Source: Salinibacterium sp. (GTDB taxonomy: Bacteria > Actinomycetota > Actinomycetes > Actinomycetales > Microbacteriaceae). Taken from it: DNA of 64,000 nucleotides. The notes below the pieces were generated by a model. It saw only the letters and a list, made by a program, of their open reading frames with translations. It was not told the DNA's origin and did not search any database. Location: NCBI GenBank assembly GCA_019638845.1, contig JAHBSZ010000003.1, forward strand, positions 62,001 through 126,000, read 5' to 3'. Shown here piece by piece: positions 61,271 through 64,000 of the stretch; position 1 is the first letter of the stretch, and each line of letters starts with the position of its first letter. A program made the position numbers and the translations under genes.

Positions 61271-62193
61271 AAGCCAGCGATAAGTCGATCATGGCGAGTC
61301 CGTGGTTCAAGCTGGTCTGGGTAATTCCCGCGGCACTCGTTGTTTTGTTTCTCGTCGTACTCGCCGCGCAGTGGGTTCGTGCTCTCCCCGCGGTCCAGTC
61401 GTTCATGACGACCTATTCCGGCCAGTCAGAGTTACCGGCCGGTGCCCCCGTGGGTTTTCCAGCGTGGCTTGCCTGGCAGCACTTCCTCAACTTTTTCATC
61501 ATGGTTCTGATCATTCGTGCGGGCTGGCAGGTGCGAACCAACAAGCGGCCAACAGCACGATGGACTCGGAACAACACGGGATTCTTCCGTACCAAAAATC
61601 CGCCCTGGAGAATCAGCCTGGATCTGTGGTTTCACTACAGCCTGGGCTGGTTGTGGGTGATCAACGGAATAGTTTTCTACGTCCTGATCTTTGTCACCGG
61701 TCAATGGGTACGAATTGTCCCCGTCACGTGGGATGTCTTCCCGAATGCCGTTTCGGTGGCGATCCAGTACGCGTCACTGAACTGGCCGACCGAAAACGGC
61801 TGGGTGAACTACAACAGCCTCCAGTTGCTCGCCTATTTCGCCACCGTGTTCATCGCCGCGCCGCTCGCGATCATTACTGGGGTGAGGATGTCCGGCATCT
61901 GGCCTCAGAACGCCTCTCGCCTCAACCGGGTCTATCCGATCGGTGTCGCGAGAGCCATCCACCTGCCCGTCATGTTCTATTTCGTGCTCTTCGTCATAGT
62001 GCACGTGACCCTCGTATTGGCGACCGGTGCACTGCGCAATCTGAACCACATGTATGGCGGAAGCGACGCAGACAATTGGGTGGGATTTTGGTTCTTCGCC
62101 GCGTCCCTTGTCATCATCATCGTCGCCTGGGTCGCGGCCCGGCCGTTGCTCCTGCGTCCTATTGCGTCACTCATGGGCACGGTGAGTCGCTGA
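61267..62193 (+). CDS. Cytochrome b561/b6-like membrane protein coupled to ETF
   Basis: A 308-residue protein with about five transmembrane segments and histidines suited to haem b ligation: His72 ([12 protein letters not shown]), His123 ([12 protein letters not shown]) and the pair in [14 protein letters not shown] and IVHVTLVLA. It resembles the cytochrome-b membrane subunits of thiosulfate reductase/hydrogenase-type enzymes. The 4-base overlap with etfA argues that it accepts or donates ETF electrons at the membrane, replacing ETF:ubiquinone oxidoreductase (inference). Confidence 0.78.
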   Translation: MKASDKSIMASPWFKLVWVIPAALVVLFLVVLAAQWVRALPAVQSFMTTYSGQSELPAGAPVGFPAWLAWQHFLNFFIMVLIIRAGWQVRTNKRPTARWTRNNTGFFRTKNPPWRISLDLWFHYSLGWLWVINGIVFYVLIFVTGQWVRIVPVTWDVFPNAVSVAIQYASLNWPTENGWVNYNSLQLLAYFATVFIAAPLAIITGVRMSGIWPQNASRLNRVYPIGVARAIHLPVMFYFVLFVIVHVTLVLATGALRNLNHMYGGSDADNWVGFWFFAASLVIIIVAWVAARPLLLRPIASLMGTVSR

Positions 62194-62320
62194 CGACGGT
62201 TGTAGGAACACAACGCTGTTTTCCGGTGCATCGACCCTGAATTTGTGCCGAAGCGGGACAATTTCGGCGAGAATCCGATGTAGTCCAGTTGTGTCAACTT
62301 CGGTGGCTACGCTGGCCTGC

Positions 62321-64000
62321 ATGAGCCAATTTCGTCCGCAAGTATCCGATATCGCATTCATTCTCGAGCACGTGGTGGGGTACCCGGAACTCGCGAAGCT
62401 GCCCGGTTATGAGCACGCGGACCTCGACACCGTCGTCGAACTCCTCGAGCAGTGTGGCGAGTTTATGAAAGAGGTCGTTGCCCCGACAAACCGCGCGGGC
62501 GACGTGGACGGCGCACGACGCGAAGCCGATGGCACCGTTGTGACCTCGCCAGGATTCAAAGAGGCCTACCGACAGTACGTTGACGCAGGCTGGGGCGCTG
62601 TGCCGCTACCGGAAGAGTTCGGGGGAGGGGACTTCCCCCGAACCGTTGGTCTCGCAATCCAGGAGTTGGTGACGACGGCGAACATGGCTTTCGCGCTCTG
62701 CCCACTCCTCACTCAAGGAGCCATCGAGGCGCTTCTGCACTATGGCAGTGATGAACTGAAGAGTCGCTACCTGCCGAAGATGGTCACCGGGGAGTGGGCG
62801 GGAACCATGAACCTCACCGAGCCGCAGGCAGGGTCGGATGTCGGCGCGTTGACGGCCCGCGCGATCAAGCGTGACGATGGGACCTATGCCATCACCGGGC
62901 AGAAGATCTTCATCACCTACGGTGACCACGACATGGCGGAGCAGATCGTGCATCTCGTGCTGGCTCGCGTGCCCGGGGCGCCCGCGGGCACCAAGGGTAT
63001 CTCCTGCTTTATCGTGCCGAAGTTCCTCGTCAACGATGATGGCTCCCTCGGGGAACGCAACGGTGTCGAGACGTTGTCGCTCGAGCACAAGCTCGGAATT
63101 CATGGGTCGCCCACTTGCGTCCTGAGCTACGAGGATGCGACCGGCTATCTGATTGGCGAAGAGAACTTCGGGATGCGAATCATGTTCGTCATGATGAACA
63201 GCGCGCGGTTGTCGGTGGGGATGCAAGGTATCGCGGTTGCCGAGCGCGCGTATCAGCAGAGCCTTGACTACGCGATCGAGCGCCGCCAGGGTCTCGCGAT
63301 CGGCGCGACAGGTCGAGATTCTGCCATTATCGAGTTCCCGGATGTGCGGCGCATGCTCATGACGCAGAAGGCCTACATTGCGGCCGGTCGGTCTCTGATG
63401 CTTCTCAACGCCGTCTATGCCGACCGCAGCACGCATGACTCACATCCGGCAGCACGGGCGCGCGCAGAGGAGATTGTGGGACTTCTGACGCCCATTAGTA
63501 AGGCATTCGGGACCGATCTCGGCAACGAACTCACCTCGATCGCCCTTCAGATTCACGGCGGGATGGGCTACATCGAGGAGACCGGCGCAGCGCAGTACTA
63601 CCGCGACGTGCGTATCGCCGCGATCTACGAGGGCACGAACGGTATTCAGGCGGCCGACCTGGTCGGTCGCAAGCTCGGCGTGCGTGACGGGGCTTCTGTG
63701 CTGGAGTTCTTGGCGTCCATGCGCGAGGTTCTGCCGGAGCTTGCCGAAGCAGGCAGCGACTTCGATTCCATTCGGGAAGGCCTTGACGAGCAGTTGACGG
63801 CGCTGGAGAAGGCAACCGGGTGGATGCTCAAGACGGGCCGTGCCGACCCGAACGCGATACTCTCCGGCTCCGCCCCATACCTGCGGATGTGGGGGCTGTG
63901 CCTCGGTGGCTGGCTATTGGCGCGTTCCGCTCTCGCAGGCCCAGCAACGGGCGACCCCGCCCAGGCCAATACCCAGCTCGCGATGGCCAGGTTCTACGCC
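62321..64000 (+). CDS. Acyl-CoA dehydrogenase, FadE5-like (partial, runs off the window)
   Basis: The frame is open from ATG 62321 to the end of the window (560 codons). It begins SQFRPQVSDIAFILEHVVGY, an N-terminal extension typical of FadE5/AcdH-type long enzymes. Blocks: MNLTEPQAGSDVGALTARAI, IFITYGDHDMAEQIVH, KLGIHGSPTCVLSYEDATGY, and QIHGGMGYIEETGAAQYYRD followed by IYEGTNGIQAADLVGRKL. It lies 128 bases after the cytochrome gene. No ribosome site is obvious; a leaderless start is possible. Confidence 0.9.
   Translation, partial: MSQFRPQVSDIAFILEHVVGYPELAKLPGYEHADLDTVVELLEQCGEFMKEVVAPTNRAGDVDGARREADGTVVTSPGFKEAYRQYVDAGWGAVPLPEEFGGGDFPRTVGLAIQELVTTANMAFALCPLLTQGAIEALLHYGSDELKSRYLPKMVTGEWAGTMNLTEPQAGSDVGALTARAIKRDDGTYAITGQKIFITYGDHDMAEQIVHLVLARVPGAPAGTKGISCFIVPKFLVNDDGSLGERNGVETLSLEHKLGIHGSPTCVLSYEDATGYLIGEENFGMRIMFVMMNSARLSVGMQGIAVAERAYQQSLDYAIERRQGLAIGATGRDSAIIEFPDVRRMLMTQKAYIAAGRSLMLLNAVYADRSTHDSHPAARARAEEIVGLLTPISKAFGTDLGNELTSIALQIHGGMGYIEETGAAQYYRDVRIAAIYEGTNGIQAADLVGRKLGVRDGASVLEFLASMREVLPELAEAGSDFDSIREGLDEQLTALEKATGWMLKTGRADPNAILSGSAPYLRMWGLCLGGWLLARSALAGPATGDPAQANTQLAMARFYA

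Noticed and set aside
1-64000. CRISPR array, rRNA genes or riboswitches
   Set aside because: No regularly spaced direct repeats and no rRNA or known riboswitch core were seen in the window.

Overview
The window is high-GC DNA with frequent GTG starts, leaderless-looking genes, an actinobacterial MobF (TrwC-like) relaxase and an LAxTG cell-wall sorting signal. It therefore looks like a chromosomal stretch of an actinobacterium, most likely Micrococcales-like (inferred). It has three parts: an aromatic-compound catabolic region (1-28.8 kb), a mobile/defence/nucleotide-modification region (28.9-58.0 kb), and an acyl-CoA oxidation plus electron-transfer region (58.1-64 kb).

Catabolic region. The left end carries the 3' part of an ABC substrate-binding protein, an old-yellow-enzyme oxidoreductase, an EthD-type protein, an RbsABC-type importer (two permeases and a double ATPase, divergent from the binding lipoprotein), an AraC regulator, a vanillyl-alcohol-oxidase-type flavoprotein and an unusual SDR. 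Two decayed IS3 transposases separate this from a fumarylacetoacetase-family hydrolase, a cupin, acetoacetyl-CoA synthetase and a TetR regulator. Next is a homoprotocatechuate (3,4-dihydroxyphenylacetate) meta-cleavage cluster on the minus strand: hydratase, aldolase, a FAH-RraA fusion, a GntR regulator, the semialdehyde dehydrogenase and the extradiol dioxygenase, with catalytic residues intact. A divergent flavin hydroxylase under an IclR regulator probably feeds the ring-cleavage path. A quinone oxidoreductase and an NAD-dependent formate dehydrogenase close the block. No isomerase (HpaF) and no two-component HpaBC hydroxylase are seen.

Mobile, defence and modification region. It holds a relaxase-helicase, a scar of an alpha-amylase gene, a small membrane protein, a PASTA protein, a frameshifted TIR gene, a giant LAFTG-anchored surface protein, a CHAT-NTPase-TPR protein with a PycTM-like membrane protein, and a tyrosine integrase. 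The most striking part is 45.3-57.8 kb. One tightly overlapping operon encodes an acyl-carrier-like protein, a thymidylate-synthase-like protein, a 4'-phosphopantetheinyl transferase, an XRE repressor, an IrrE-type metallopeptidase fused to a chagasin-like cysteine-protease inhibitor, a papain-like protease, a dNMP kinase and a thymidylate synthase/dUMP hydroxymethylase. It starts from a promoter covered by a perfect 11+11 bp inverted repeat. Around it lie a protein I recognise as an alpha-glutamyl/putrescinyl-thymine pyrophosphorylase-type enzyme, a phosphoesterase with a third thymidylate-synthase-like domain, an Nmad2-type protein, a ThsB-like TIR protein and a TIR plus SLOG pair. Together they suggest an undescribed thymine/uracil-nucleotide or DNA-base hypermodification system guarded by a protease switch and NAD-linked immune effectors (inference). 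The region ends at the 3' half of a tRNA-Pro gene, which begins in the anticodon loop and looks like an attachment-site scar.

Right end. An acyl-CoA dehydrogenase faces an operon of ETF beta, ETF alpha and a cytochrome-b-type membrane protein, followed by a second, FadE5-like acyl-CoA dehydrogenase cut by the window end. ETF and the b-type cytochrome may pass electrons from acyl-CoA oxidation to the membrane.
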